Assembly (NCBI GenBank): GCA_021776135.1
Contig: JAJFGL010000068.1
Span: 56,836-120,835, forward strand
Origin: Kiloniellaceae bacterium
GTDB lineage: Bacteria > Pseudomonadota > Alphaproteobacteria > Kiloniellales > J153
Length of the DNA stretch: 64,000 nt
Reading direction: 5' to 3'
Made by a program: the position numbers and the translations under genes. Below, piece by piece: positions 41,449 to 50,483 of the stretch (position 1 is the stretch's first letter; each line of letters opens with the position of its first letter). The notes under the pieces are model-generated. The model ran no database searches. It saw only the letters and a list, made by a program, of their open reading frames with translations, and was not told the DNA's origin.

Positions 41449-42435
41449 TCACAGCAAGCCCTGTTCCTTGAAGTAGCGTAAAGCCCCCGGATGCAGGGGC
41501 GCGGAAAGACCGTCAACGGCCATGCGCGCCGGCGACAGCGTGCCGAACGCCGGGTGCCGCCGCTTAAACCGCTCCAGGTCGCCGAACACGGCCTTGACTA
41601 TGGCATAGGCATCGTCCTCGGCCATATCCTCCGACACCACGGCCGTCACCGGCACGCCGAAGCTGCGCACCGTTTCGCCGATGGCGGCATAGTCCACCGC
41701 CGGAATAACGGTCTCGGCCAGGTAGCCGTTCTCCATCAGCAACTTGCCGGTCTGCGCGTCCCTGACCTCTACAAGCGTCGCATCGCAGAGTTCCAGGGTC
41801 TTGGCCAGGGCCACGTTGGGGTGCGCCACGGTTAAGACCATGGCCTGCACGCGGTTGTGGCACAAAGCCAGGGATTGCTCGATTTCCGCCAACTCCTCGG
41901 TCAGCTGAAAACTGTCCCGGTCCCACCCCTTGGCCGCCATGACCGTTTCCATGGCCGCCCGGCGGGAGGATCCCGGATTGCCGATGTTGACCCGCTTACC
42001 GGCCAGATCGCCCAGGGTGCCGATCCCGGAATCCCGGCGCGCGACCAGGGTGAAGGTCTCGCTGTGCAGAGAAAAAAGGGCGCGTATAGTATCGAACTTC
42101 ACGTCCATGAACTGCATGGGCCCGGTGCCGTTAAAGGCATGATGCTGCCAGTCCGCCGGTACGATGCCGACCTCGATGGCCCCGGTGCGGACCCCGGACA
42201 GGACGGCGATGGGCTCCGCCGCGTCGCGGCCCTCGATAGCGAAGGCCTCGCAGGTGCCGCCGCCGGCGGTTTGGATTTGCCGGCAAAGCGCGCGCGCGGC
42301 GTTAAAATGCGTTGGCGCACCCTTGCCCGCGCCGATCAAAATATCGGCGGCATGGCTGCCCGTGGACGCCCCAAGATTCGTGGCCAACAAGGTGCCCGCC
42401 AAGATCGCGGCGCATCGGGCGGTGAGCATTTTCAT
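41449..42435 (-). CDS. TAXI-family TRAP solute-binding protein 1
   Basis: A 328-residue periplasmic protein. A signal peptide ends near SHAAD. ILIGAGKGAPTHFNAARALCRQI, GAIEVGIVPADWQHHAFNGTG and LAGKRVNIGNPGSSRRAAMETVM are TAXI signatures. It lies 37 bases upstream of the permease and belongs to the same operon. It is clearly paralogous to the protein at 42575 but diverged in the ligand region, so the pair may bind different solutes. Confidence 0.9.
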   Translation of the reverse strand: MKMLTARCAAILAGTLLATNLGASTGSHAADILIGAGKGAPTHFNAARALCRQIQTAGGGTCEAFAIEGRDAAEPIAVLSGVRTGAIEVGIVPADWQHHAFNGTGPMQFMDVKFDTIRALFSLHSETFTLVARRDSGIGTLGDLAGKRVNIGNPGSSRRAAMETVMAAKGWDRDSFQLTEELAEIEQSLALCHNRVQAMVLTVAHPNVALAKTLELCDATLVEVRDAQTGKLLMENGYLAETVIPAVDYAAIGETVRSFGVPVTAVVSEDMAEDDAYAIVKAVFGDLERFKRRHPAFGTLSPARMAVDGLSAPLHPGALRYFKEQGLL

Positions 42436-42538
42436 GACACCCCTCCCAGAAAAATGCCTTCTCCTTTGTCTCCGGCCAGATCTCGCGTCTTACCACCTGC
42501 CATGCGGCACGGTGCGGATTGGATCATGGCAAAGAGAC

Positions 42539-42563
42539 GGTGGGGGGAAAACTTCCCCCCACC
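42539..42563 (-). terminator. Hairpin between the two TAXI genes
   Basis: A near-perfect stem GGTGGGGGG / CCCCCCACC with a 7-base loop lies 12 bases after the stop of TAXI gene 2, followed on the minus strand by GTCTCTTT. It probably attenuates read-through so that the distal genes are expressed less than the first binding protein. Confidence 0.65.
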
Positions 42564-42574
42564 CGTCGAGCCGG

Positions 42575-43564
42575 TTACATCCAGCCCTTTTCCTTGTAGT
42601 ACTTTAAGGCGCCGGCATGAAGAGGCGCCGAAAGCGCGTCCTTGATCATCTCTTTTTCATTCAGATGCCTGAATGCCGGATGCAGTTTGCGGAACGAATC
42701 GAAGTTCTCGAACACCGCCTTGACGACCTCATAGACCGTCTTTTCAGGTACCGCGGTCGAGCTGACGAAGGTGGCGCCAACGCCGAATGTCGGCACGTCG
42801 TTGGGGCTGCCCCGGTACATGCCGCCGGGAATCGTCGCGAGACGGTAGAAGGAATTGTCCGACACCAGCTTATCGATTTCCGGGCCATCCACGGGTACGA
42901 AGATCGCGTCGCAAGTGGTCGTCGCTTCCTTGTTCAGGCCGCTGGGATTACCGACCAGCCAGAAGAAGGCGTCGATTTTGTTGTCGCAAAGAGCCTGCGG
43001 GGTTTCCGCGGACTTGAGCTGCGCGGCCAGACCCAGATCGTCGTTGGTGTAGCCCAGGGCCTCCCACATGACGTTCCAGGTCGCTTCCGTCCCGGAACCG
43101 GGATTGCCGATGTTGACACGCTTGCCGACCAGGTCGCGCACTGTCTTGATGCCGGCATCGGCGCGGGCGACCAAGCTGACCGGCTCCGCATGCACGGAAA
43201 AGACCGCCCGAAGCTCCTTGAAGGGTCCGCGCTCTATGAAGGAGTCCTTACCGCTGCCGTTGTAGGCATGGTACTGCCAGTCCGACTGGGCGACGCCCAT
43301 GTCGAGCTCGCCGGCGCGGATGGTGTTGATGTTGTAGACCGAGCCGCCCGTGGATTCCACGGAGCAGCGCACGCCGTGCGTTTTCTTGCCCTTGTTGACA
43401 AGACGGCAAATGGCGCCGCCGGTCGGATAATAGACGCCGGTCACGCCGCCGGTGCCGATGGTGATAAGAGATTGCTCAGCGGCTTGCGTGCTGGGCGTCG
43501 CCAAGGCAAAGGCGCCTACGGCAAGGCCGGCCGCCAAAGCGAGGCGTCCAAAACGATTAAACAT
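42575..43564 (-). CDS. TAXI-family TRAP solute-binding protein 2
   Basis: A 329-residue periplasmic protein with a signal peptide cleaved near TQAAE. SLITIGTGGVTGVYYPTGGAICRLVN is the canonical TAXI opening, LDMGVAQSDWQYHAYNGSGKD lies in the ligand pocket, and LVGKRVNIGNPGSGTEATWNVM is the phosphate-like loop. First gene of the TRAP operon, divergent from the LysR gene. It matches the TAXI consensus better than its paralogue. Confidence 0.92.
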   Translation of the reverse strand: MFNRFGRLALAAGLAVGAFALATPSTQAAEQSLITIGTGGVTGVYYPTGGAICRLVNKGKKTHGVRCSVESTGGSVYNINTIRAGELDMGVAQSDWQYHAYNGSGKDSFIERGPFKELRAVFSVHAEPVSLVARADAGIKTVRDLVGKRVNIGNPGSGTEATWNVMWEALGYTNDDLGLAAQLKSAETPQALCDNKIDAFFWLVGNPSGLNKEATTTCDAIFVPVDGPEIDKLVSDNSFYRLATIPGGMYRGSPNDVPTFGVGATFVSSTAVPEKTVYEVVKAVFENFDSFRKLHPAFRHLNEKEMIKDALSAPLHAGALKYYKEKGWM

Positions 43565-43747
43565 ATGTCATTCTCCCTGTGATCCCCGTTTCAAAGGGGA
43601 GCTTGCCGGGGCGCCCGTAAACGGGGTTTGCCTCGACGCCCCTCCGATTCCCATGGTGGCTTGCTTGTTCGTATGCGGCAAACAAAAATTTTCTCCGGGC
43701 AAGCAGCCGCGCCTTCCAAGACAGCTTGCTAAGCTTACTCTCATTTG

Positions 43748-43772
43748 AAATAATTCATGTAACGAGTTATTT
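43748..43772. promoter_or_regulatory. Candidate LysR-type operator dyad
   Basis: AAATAA and TTATTT at 43748-43753 and 43767-43772 form a perfect inverted repeat in the AT-rich gap between the divergent TAXI and LysR genes, 46 bases before the LysR ATG. Place and form fit an LTTR site; the sequence is not a proven match. Confidence 0.35.
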
Positions 43773-43817
43773 TAACGATTTGCTTTAATGATAATTGAGA
43801 ATTGACCGCATAGCGAC

Positions 43818-44702
43818 ATGGAACTCCGCCAACTCAGAACCCTTGTCGCCATAGCCGACTATGGCACTTTCGCGGCCGCCGCCGATGCCGTGGCGCTGAC
43901 CCAATCCGCCGTCAGTCTTCAGATCAAACACCTGGAAGCGGAACTCGGGGTCAAGCTTTTCGACCGCGAACACCGCTCCCCCGCGTTCAACGCCAAGGGC
44001 CGCGCCCTGGTCGAGAATGCCCGCAAGGTGGTCGAGATTTGCGATCACATGACCAGCAATGGCGCCCGCGAGGCGCTCGAGGGCACGCTCATGCTGGGCG
44101 CGGTCCCGACCAGCCTGGGCGGAATCTTGCCGCAAGCGCTCGCTTCCCTGCGCGATTTGCATCCCCGCCTTCATATCAAGGTCACCAGCGGGCTTTCAGC
44201 CGAACTCGCCGCCCTCACCCGCGCCGGCGCTATCAACGCCGCCGTGGTCAGCGAACCGCGCCAGCTTGCCGAGGGCCTCACCGCGCACCCGGTCGCCCGC
44301 GATCCCCTGATCGTCATCGCGCCGCCCGATGTGGAGGGCGAGAGCGACAGGGAGATACTGGAGGCCCGGCCCTTCATACAGTTCAACCGCAAGGCCTGGG
44401 CCGGACAGCAGATCGACCAGCACTTGAAGGACCGGGGCATCCGGGTATCCCTGGGCATGGAAATCGATTCCCTGGAGGCCATCGCGCGCATGGTGCGCCA
44501 TGGCCTCGGCGTGTCCGTGGTGCCCCTGCCAAGCGGCCAGGAACCGATCTCGGAAGGGCTGAAATGCCTGCCCTTCGGCGATCCGCCCTTGCACCGTTCG
44601 CTGGTGGTGATCGAACGCACGGCAAACCCCCAGGCGTCCCTGGTTTCCGTACTCAGCCAAGCCCTGCGCCGGATCGGCAAGTTCGAGCCCGCGCGGCCAT
44701 AA
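43818..44702 (+). CDS. LysR-family transcriptional regulator
   Basis: A 294-residue LTTR. MELRQLRTLVAIADYGTFAAAADAVALTQSAVSLQIKHLEAELG is the winged-helix region (first 45 residues, shown here only as a motif summary: LRTLVAIADYGTFAAAAD then LTQSAVSLQIKHLE). The effector domain starts near residue 90 with GTLMLGAVPTSLGGILPQAL. It is divergent from the TRAP operon and upstream of the acyl-CoA dehydrogenase-like/ThDP pair, so it may control either or both. Confidence 0.9.
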   Translation: MELRQLRTLVAIADYGTFAAAADAVALTQSAVSLQIKHLEAELGVKLFDREHRSPAFNAKGRALVENARKVVEICDHMTSNGAREALEGTLMLGAVPTSLGGILPQALASLRDLHPRLHIKVTSGLSAELAALTRAGAINAAVVSEPRQLAEGLTAHPVARDPLIVIAPPDVEGESDREILEARPFIQFNRKAWAGQQIDQHLKDRGIRVSLGMEIDSLEAIARMVRHGLGVSVVPLPSGQEPISEGLKCLPFGDPPLHRSLVVIERTANPQASLVSVLSQALRRIGKFEPARP

Positions 44703-44821
44703 AGAACGGACTCTTTTGCGTTACTCACGGAACTCTTTTCGACAATTCATTTTTCCCGGGACGGCCCGGCGCTTAGACTTGCGCCCTGCCCCGCGTTTTA
44801 CAGACCCTAGAGGACGGCATC

Positions 44822-46054
44822 ATGTTCGAGCTTAGCGAAACCCAAAGCCAAATTCGCGACGCCGCGCGCAAGCTGGCGGTGCGCGATATCGCGCCGCGCG
44901 CCGCCGAGGTAGACCGCGGCGAAGCCTACCCCTGGGCCAATGTCGAGGCCCTGAAGAAGGCCGGCTTCATGGGCATGACCATTCCCGAGAAATTCGGCGG
45001 TCAGGGCCTAAGCTATATGGACGTGGTCCTGGTGGTCGAGGAAATGGCCAAGGCTTGCGGCGTGACCGCGCGCATCGTGGTCGAGGCCAATATGGGCGCC
45101 ATCGGCGCGGTCATGAAATACGGCTCCGAGAAACAACAGCGCCTCGCCGCCGGCCTGGTGCTGGACGGCGACAAGCCGGCCATCTGCATCACCGAACCGG
45201 GCGCCGGCAGCGCCGCCAGCGAGATGACCACCCGCGCCGACAAAAAAGGCGACCGCTATATTCTCAACGGCGGCAAGCACTGGATCACCGGCGGCGGCGT
45301 CTCCCGGCTTCATTTCATTTTCGCCCGCGTGTTCGAAAACGGCATCGATCAAGGCATCGGCGGCTTTCTCGCGGTCCGCGACCCGGAAGCGGGCACGCCC
45401 AAGGGTCTGCGCATCGGCGCCCGCGAACCGGCCATGGGCCTGCGCGGCATTCCCGAGACCGAGGTTCTGTTCGAAGACCTGGAAGTTCCCGCGGACATGC
45501 TGGTCACCCCGCCCGAGGGCCTGCGGCGCGGCTTCGCCGGTTTGATGACCGCCTATAACGGTCAGCGCATCGGCGCGGCGACGGTGGCCCTTGGCATCGC
45601 CCAAGGCGCCTATGAACTGGCGCTCGATTACAGCCGCACCCGGGAACAGTTCGGGCGGCCCATTTACGAGTTCCAAGGCCTGTCGTGGATGCTGGCGGAC
45701 ATGGCGACGGCGCTGGACGCGGCCCGGCTGATGATCTGGCGGGCGGCGGGTTCCGCCCAGGAAACCGGCTTTCCCAACATTACCCAGGCCGCCCAGGCCA
45801 AAATCCTGGCCGCCGAAACCGCCATCAAAGTCACCAACGACGCCCTGCAAATCTTTGGCGCCGCCGGGTATTCGCGCAACCTGCCGCTTGAGCGCATGGT
45901 CCGCGACGCGCGTATGTTCACCATCGGCGGCGGCACCGCGCAAATCCTGCGCACGGTGGTCGCCAGCCAAATTCTCGAACGCAAGCTGCCGCAAACCCGC
46001 GACGGTTTCAGCCGCCTGAACCAGGAAACATCGCCGGAGAAACACCGTGCCTAA
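44822..46054 (+). CDS. Acyl-CoA dehydrogenase-fold protein, desulfinase-like active site
   Basis: A 410-residue protein with the full acyl-CoA dehydrogenase fold: N-terminal helical domain, CITEPGAGSAASEMTTRA and KHWITGGG in the FAD-binding barrel, and RTREQFGRPI in the C-terminal bundle. Both places where these enzymes carry the catalytic glutamate are changed. The MCAD-type site reads TIGGGTAQ (Gly370) instead of IYEGT, and the IVD-type site is Gln248 in AYNGQRIG. Arg84 in GVTARIVVEANMG lies where, as I recall, the 3-sulfinopropionyl-CoA desulfinase of Advenella has its essential Arg84, and that enzyme has Gln in place of Glu. A desulfinase or other non-oxidising lyase is therefore a serious alternative to a dehydrogenase. 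It overlaps the next gene by 8 bases. Confidence 0.82.
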   Translation: MFELSETQSQIRDAARKLAVRDIAPRAAEVDRGEAYPWANVEALKKAGFMGMTIPEKFGGQGLSYMDVVLVVEEMAKACGVTARIVVEANMGAIGAVMKYGSEKQQRLAAGLVLDGDKPAICITEPGAGSAASEMTTRADKKGDRYILNGGKHWITGGGVSRLHFIFARVFENGIDQGIGGFLAVRDPEAGTPKGLRIGAREPAMGLRGIPETEVLFEDLEVPADMLVTPPEGLRRGFAGLMTAYNGQRIGAATVALGIAQGAYELALDYSRTREQFGRPIYEFQGLSWMLADMATALDAARLMIWRAAGSAQETGFPNITQAAQAKILAAETAIKVTNDALQIFGAAGYSRNLPLERMVRDARMFTIGGGTAQILRTVVASQILERKLPQTRDGFSRLNQETSPEKHRA

Positions 46055-47651
46055 CGCCGCCGATATTATTGCCGCGCGCCTGGCCAAAGCCGGTTGCCGC
46101 ACCGCCTTCGGCATCCCCGGCGGCGAAGTGCTGGCGATCATGGACGCCCTGGAACGCGCGGGCATAAAAGTCATTCTGGCCAAGCACGAAAACTGCGCCG
46201 GCTTCATGGGCGAAGGCGTCTATCACCGCGACGGCGCCCCGGCCATATTGGTCGCGACCATCGGCCCCGGCATCGCCAACGCCGTGAACGTGATCGCCAA
46301 CGCCTATCAGGACCGGGTGCCCATGATCGCCTTGACCGGGTGCGTGCCGGCGCTGGATCAACACAGCTATACCCATCAGGTGCTAGACCATCTGAAGTTG
46401 GTTGAAGAGATCACCAAGGCCGCGTTCCGGGTCGATGACGGCACCGCCGGGACGATTGCCGACAAGGCCCTGGCCCTGGCGTGCGAAGGCCGTCCGGGGC
46501 CGGTGCTGCTCGACCTGCCCATCGACGTGCAGACCCGCGAACAGCCAAGCCCCGCGCCCTGGCAGGCGCCTGCCGCACCCATGGCCCCGGCGCCGGGGCC
46601 TGCCCTCGACACCGCCCGCGCCTGGCTGGCGGAAGCGGAACGCCCGCTGGTTATCGCCGGCGTGGATGTCTTGTCCCAGCACGCCGAAGCCGCCCTCGAA
46701 TCCTTCTGCCGGCGCTTCGCGGCGCCCCTGATCACCACCTACAAGGCCAAGGGCGTTATCCCGGAGGACGACCCCCTGGCGCTTGGCGGCGCCGGGCTCA
46801 GCCCCAAGGCCGACAAGCACTTGTTGCCCCTGGTGGCGGCCTCGGACTGTGTGATCATGGCCGGTTACGACCCCATCGAAATGCGCACCGGCTGGCGCGA
46901 TCCCTGGCCGGAGGGGGCGCGGACCATCGACCTGCCGGCGGTCGCCGAGCGCCACGGTATGCACCGGGCTAGTCTCATGTTCCCCGGCAACGTCGGCGCC
47001 GGCCTCGAAGCCCTGGGCCGGGATTTAACACCCCGCCAAACCTGGCCGGCGGGCGAGCCGGCGGCGGTCAAGGCGGCCCTGCGCGCCGAAAGCGGTCTTG
47101 ACGATGTCTGGGGACCGGCGGCGATTGTGGACGTTCTGCGAAAGTCCCTGCCCCGGGACGCGGTGGTGACGGTGGACAGCGGCGCCCATCGCATCGTGCT
47201 CAGCCAGGTCTTCGAGTGCTACCGCGCGCGCGGCCTGTTGCAGTCCACGGCCCTGTGCACCATGGGCTGCGCGGTGCCCCTGGCAATAGGCCGCAAGCTG
47301 GCGGAGCCCGCCTGCGCGGTCATCGCCACCCTGGGCGACGCGGGCTTGGAGATGTTCCTGGGCGAGCTTGCCACCATCCGCGATTTGAAGCTTGGCATTC
47401 CCATCGTCGTCTTCGTGGACAAGCAACTGGCGCTGATCGAAATGAAGCAGCGCAATTCTCTCTTGCCGTCGCTCGCGGTCGAATTCGGGGCCACGGATTT
47501 TCCGGCCGTGGCCAAGGCCCTGGGCGGCGAAGGGGTTTGGGTCCGCGACCGCGAGACCCTGGCCAAGGAGATCGAAACCGCCCTGACCCGCGAAACCTTC
47601 ACTCTACTCGCCGCTGTTATCGAGCCCAGTTCCTACGACGGGCGGATATAG
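46047..47651 (+). CDS. Thiamine-diphosphate enzyme, acetolactate synthase-like
   Basis: A 534-residue ThDP enzyme with all three domains. AFGIPGGEVLAIMDAL and KHENCAGFMGEGVYHRDG (catalytic-type Glu near residue 49) form the PYR domain; ATIGPGIANAVNVIANAYQDRVP is the usual GPG segment; the PP domain has ATLGDAGLEMFLGELATIRDL followed by VVFVDKQLAL, the GDG-x25-N motif in altered form (GDA...DK). The start is a GTG at 46047 overlapping the preceding gene, so the two are translated together. It is shorter than Xsc-type sulfoacetaldehyde acetyltransferases. The reaction is probably decarboxylation or carboligation of a 2-oxo acid; the substrate is unknown. Confidence 0.85.
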   Translation: MPNAADIIAARLAKAGCRTAFGIPGGEVLAIMDALERAGIKVILAKHENCAGFMGEGVYHRDGAPAILVATIGPGIANAVNVIANAYQDRVPMIALTGCVPALDQHSYTHQVLDHLKLVEEITKAAFRVDDGTAGTIADKALALACEGRPGPVLLDLPIDVQTREQPSPAPWQAPAAPMAPAPGPALDTARAWLAEAERPLVIAGVDVLSQHAEAALESFCRRFAAPLITTYKAKGVIPEDDPLALGGAGLSPKADKHLLPLVAASDCVIMAGYDPIEMRTGWRDPWPEGARTIDLPAVAERHGMHRASLMFPGNVGAGLEALGRDLTPRQTWPAGEPAAVKAALRAESGLDDVWGPAAIVDVLRKSLPRDAVVTVDSGAHRIVLSQVFECYRARGLLQSTALCTMGCAVPLAIGRKLAEPACAVIATLGDAGLEMFLGELATIRDLKLGIPIVVFVDKQLALIEMKQRNSLLPSLAVEFGATDFPAVAKALGGEGVWVRDRETLAKEIETALTRETFTLLAAVIEPSSYDGRI

Positions 47652-48569
47652 CGCCCGTTCCAGCCACTCGCCCGAGGGCATGTCGGGGGTGCCGACAAAC
47701 ACCAGTTCCCGGCGCGGCGGCGCGCGGCCCCCTGCATCCCAGGCATGAATCCGTAAGCGCCGGCCCACGAGCTGCACCAGGTGCAAATTCTCCGGTTTTC
47801 CGGCCAGGGACACGAAACCCTTGGCGCGCAAGACCGACGGCGGCAGGCCGGTCAGTCCGGCGCGCAAGGCGGCCAGGTCGAGGGGCCGCACCATGGGCAC
47901 GGACCTGCTGCGAAACAGCGCCCCATGGTCGTGGCCTTTGGCGGTATCCCTGCCCGGACCCGCCGGCTTTACTTCATCGCGGGCGAAGAGCAGCTCCAAA
48001 GGCAGGCGCGCGTGTTCCGTTTCGATGAGCGGCGCTTCCGGCGCCTGGCGCGCCGCCCAATCGCGAACCTTGGCGCGCCGGTCCCGCGCTACCAGGTCGC
48101 ACTTGTTAAGGACCAGCAGATCCGCGGCGGCGGCTTGACGCTCGACGGTTTCCTTCAAACGTTCATCCCGCGCCTGTTCCAGGATCGTCTCGGCATCGAC
48201 AAGCACGATCGACAAGTCGCGGCGCAGGCCGGGATGCAGGACCGCCATGTCGGCGATTTGGCGCGGGTCGGCCACGCCGCTGGCTTCCACCACGATGTGG
48301 TCTGGCGGCGCGTCCCGGCGCGTTAAATCGTTCAGGGTGGTCAGCAAGCTGTCGCCCAGGGTGCAGCACAGGCACCCATTGGCGAAGGTGAGGGTGTCGC
48401 CGCCATGTTCCGCGGCCAGATCGCCGTCGATAGCCAGATCGCCGAAATCGTTCACGATGACCGCATAGCGGACCCCGGAAGTTCCCTGGAGCAAACGGTT
48501 CAGCAAAGTGGTTTTACCGGCGCCCAGGAAACCGCCGATGACGCTCAGCGGGATAGGCTCTTGGCTCAT
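47604..48569 (-). CDS. COG0523 (CobW-like) GTPase
   Basis: A 321-residue G3E-family GTPase. The P-loop is GGFLGAGKTTLL, the metal-binding motif is GCLCC (Cys66, Cys68, Cys69), SGVADP is the switch region, and LNKCDLV is the base-specificity motif. A His segment (KGHDHGALF) precedes the CobW C-terminal domain. Such proteins supply zinc, cobalt or other metals to a client enzyme. The start overlaps the stop of the amidohydrolase gene by ATGA, so that metal-dependent enzyme is a likely client. Its 3' end overlaps the convergent ThDP gene by 48 bases. Confidence 0.88.
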   Translation of the reverse strand: MSQEPIPLSVIGGFLGAGKTTLLNRLLQGTSGVRYAVIVNDFGDLAIDGDLAAEHGGDTLTFANGCLCCTLGDSLLTTLNDLTRRDAPPDHIVVEASGVADPRQIADMAVLHPGLRRDLSIVLVDAETILEQARDERLKETVERQAAAADLLVLNKCDLVARDRRAKVRDWAARQAPEAPLIETEHARLPLELLFARDEVKPAGPGRDTAKGHDHGALFRSRSVPMVRPLDLAALRAGLTGLPPSVLRAKGFVSLAGKPENLHLVQLVGRRLRIHAWDAGGRAPPRRELVFVGTPDMPSGEWLERALYPPVVGTGLDNSGE

Positions 48570-50215
48570 TCCTTAGGTATGTCCGCGCAAGGAAAAGCCC
48601 GCCCGCCGAGAACCGTGCCCCAGACCGGGACGTCTTTCAGCCCCTCGGCCCCGGCGGCGAGAGGGTCTTCGCCGAGAACCGTGAAGTCGGCCCGCTTGCC
48701 GGTCTCGATCGACCCAAGCTCGCTGTCCAGTTTCAAGGTATAGGCGGCGCCCAGGGTCACCGCGCGCAAGGCGTCCTCGACGCTGATCCGCTCCGCCGCG
48801 CCCAGAACGCGGCCGGAGACGGTCTTGCGGTTGACCGCGCACCAGGCGGTGAACAGGGGCGCCAGGGGCGTGATGGGCGCATCGGAATGTATGGCATAGG
48901 GCACGCCGTGGCGGGCCGCCGTATTGGCGGCGTTCATGCGTTCCGCCCGCTCCGGCCCCATGGTCTGCTCATAGTGCTGGTCGCCCCAATAGTACAAATG
49001 ATTGGCGAAAAGATTGGCGCAGACACCCAGGCGCGCCATGCGCGCGAAGTGCGCCTCGTGGGCCATCTGGCAATGTTGCAGGGTGAAACGCGCGTCGGGG
49101 TTCGGCGTGCGTGTCAGCACTTCCTCGATCGCGTCCAGAACCGTCTCGGTCGCCTGGTCGCCGTTGGTATGGATATGAACCTGAAACCCGGCCTCGTGAT
49201 AGGCGCTCAGCGTGCCGGCGATCTGTCCCGGGTCTATGTACCAGAGTCCGTTCGGGCTGCCGTTGAAGTATCCCGGTTCCTTCAGGCGCGCGGTAAAGCC
49301 CTGGATCGAACCGTCGGCGACCAGCTTGACCAGCCCAAGACGCAACTTATCGGTGCTTTGCGCGGATAAGTCCCGCATCTTGGCGACGCCCTCCGCCGCC
49401 GGGCAGGACAGGCCCAAAAACGCCGGCACGATGCGTAAGGGATAGCCGGGGTCGCCGGTTACTTCCTTGAGGTTGGCAAGAGTCTTCTCGGGCAGGGCAT
49501 TGGCCAGATCGGTCGCGGTGGTCACGCCGGCAAGCTGGGCCGAGCGCGCGAAACGCCAGAGAGACTCTTTCTTGCCCATCTCCTCGAAGTGATCCCGCCC
49601 GATGGCGCCGAGCGCCAGGAAACGCGCCGGCATGCCCTGCAACTCACCGTTGGGCGCGCCGTCCCCGCCCTTCATAATGCCCATGACGTCCGTATCGGCA
49701 TCGATATTGGCGCGGCTTAGCACCACGGAGTTGACGTTGATGATGTGAAAGCTGGCGTGGACCACGACCACCGGCCGGGACGTCGATACCTTGTCCAGGT
49801 CGGCGGCGGTCATGCGTGGGCCGGTGAAATAAATCGGATCGAAACCCCAGGCGATTATGGCGGCCTCGCTATCGCCCATTTCGGCCTCGGCACGTTGCAG
49901 GTAAGCGACGACCTCTTCAATGCTGCGAAGGGCCGGGCGTTCCACACCGTCGGGACCGCGCCGGGCGTAGTAGCCGACATAGTGATCCTGCCAGACGCTG
50001 CCTTCCATGGAATGGCTGTGACCCTCGATCATGCCGGGCATAAGCACCTTATCGGCGAAACCCTCGTCGAGATCGTAAGCGCCCCAGCCGCTCAAATCCT
50101 CGAGCGCGCCGGCGCCGAGAATAATCCCATCGCGCACGGCGACATGGCTCGCCACCGGCGCGCGCGGGTTCATGGTCAGAATTTTCTTCGCGCGAAATAC
50201 GGTAATGCCGCTCAT
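48566..50215 (-). CDS. YtcJ-like amidohydrolase (Amidohydro_3)
   Basis: A 549-residue metal-dependent hydrolase. VLMPGMIEGHSHSMEG has the first metal His pair (H-x-H), VHIHTNGDQATETVLDAIE and FTLQHCQMAHEAHFARMARLG supply later ligands, and HSDAPITPLAPLFTAW has the catalytic Asp. The C-terminal strand GSIETGKRADFTVLGEDPLA is typical. The reaction is probably hydrolysis of an N-acyl or formamide-type bond. I use the ATG at 50215 because GGGAGG lies just before it. It is divergent from the peptide ABC operon and operonic with a metal-chaperone GTPase. Confidence 0.88.
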   Translation of the reverse strand: MSGITVFRAKKILTMNPRAPVASHVAVRDGIILGAGALEDLSGWGAYDLDEGFADKVLMPGMIEGHSHSMEGSVWQDHYVGYYARRGPDGVERPALRSIEEVVAYLQRAEAEMGDSEAAIIAWGFDPIYFTGPRMTAADLDKVSTSRPVVVVHASFHIINVNSVVLSRANIDADTDVMGIMKGGDGAPNGELQGMPARFLALGAIGRDHFEEMGKKESLWRFARSAQLAGVTTATDLANALPEKTLANLKEVTGDPGYPLRIVPAFLGLSCPAAEGVAKMRDLSAQSTDKLRLGLVKLVADGSIQGFTARLKEPGYFNGSPNGLWYIDPGQIAGTLSAYHEAGFQVHIHTNGDQATETVLDAIEEVLTRTPNPDARFTLQHCQMAHEAHFARMARLGVCANLFANHLYYWGDQHYEQTMGPERAERMNAANTAARHGVPYAIHSDAPITPLAPLFTAWCAVNRKTVSGRVLGAAERISVEDALRAVTLGAAYTLKLDSELGSIETGKRADFTVLGEDPLAAGAEGLKDVPVWGTVLGGRAFPCADIPKE

Positions 50216-50483
50216 GCCAAGACCTCCCATCCATAAGACGTTATTCCATGGCTGCATGTTGGTGGAGGGGGGCGGTAACGATCAAGCCGCAAATGACCTT
50301 GGACCCATGCTTGCGCGGCATCTGGTGCTAATTCGGCGATTGCGGATTGAGTAATCTTCCAAAATGGTCGCTAATGGTGACCTATGATTTGAACGGCCCA
50401 GGAGAAACGCGGAGACGAGCCGGCCGAAACGAAGCACTGTGACGCCAATACAAGCAAAAGCTAATACAAGGGAGGTTAGGACC

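Noticed and set aside
46047..47651. Sulfoacetaldehyde acetyltransferase (Xsc)
   Set aside because: Attractive beside a desulfinase-like gene, but the protein is shorter than Xsc and I could not recognise Xsc-specific motifs.
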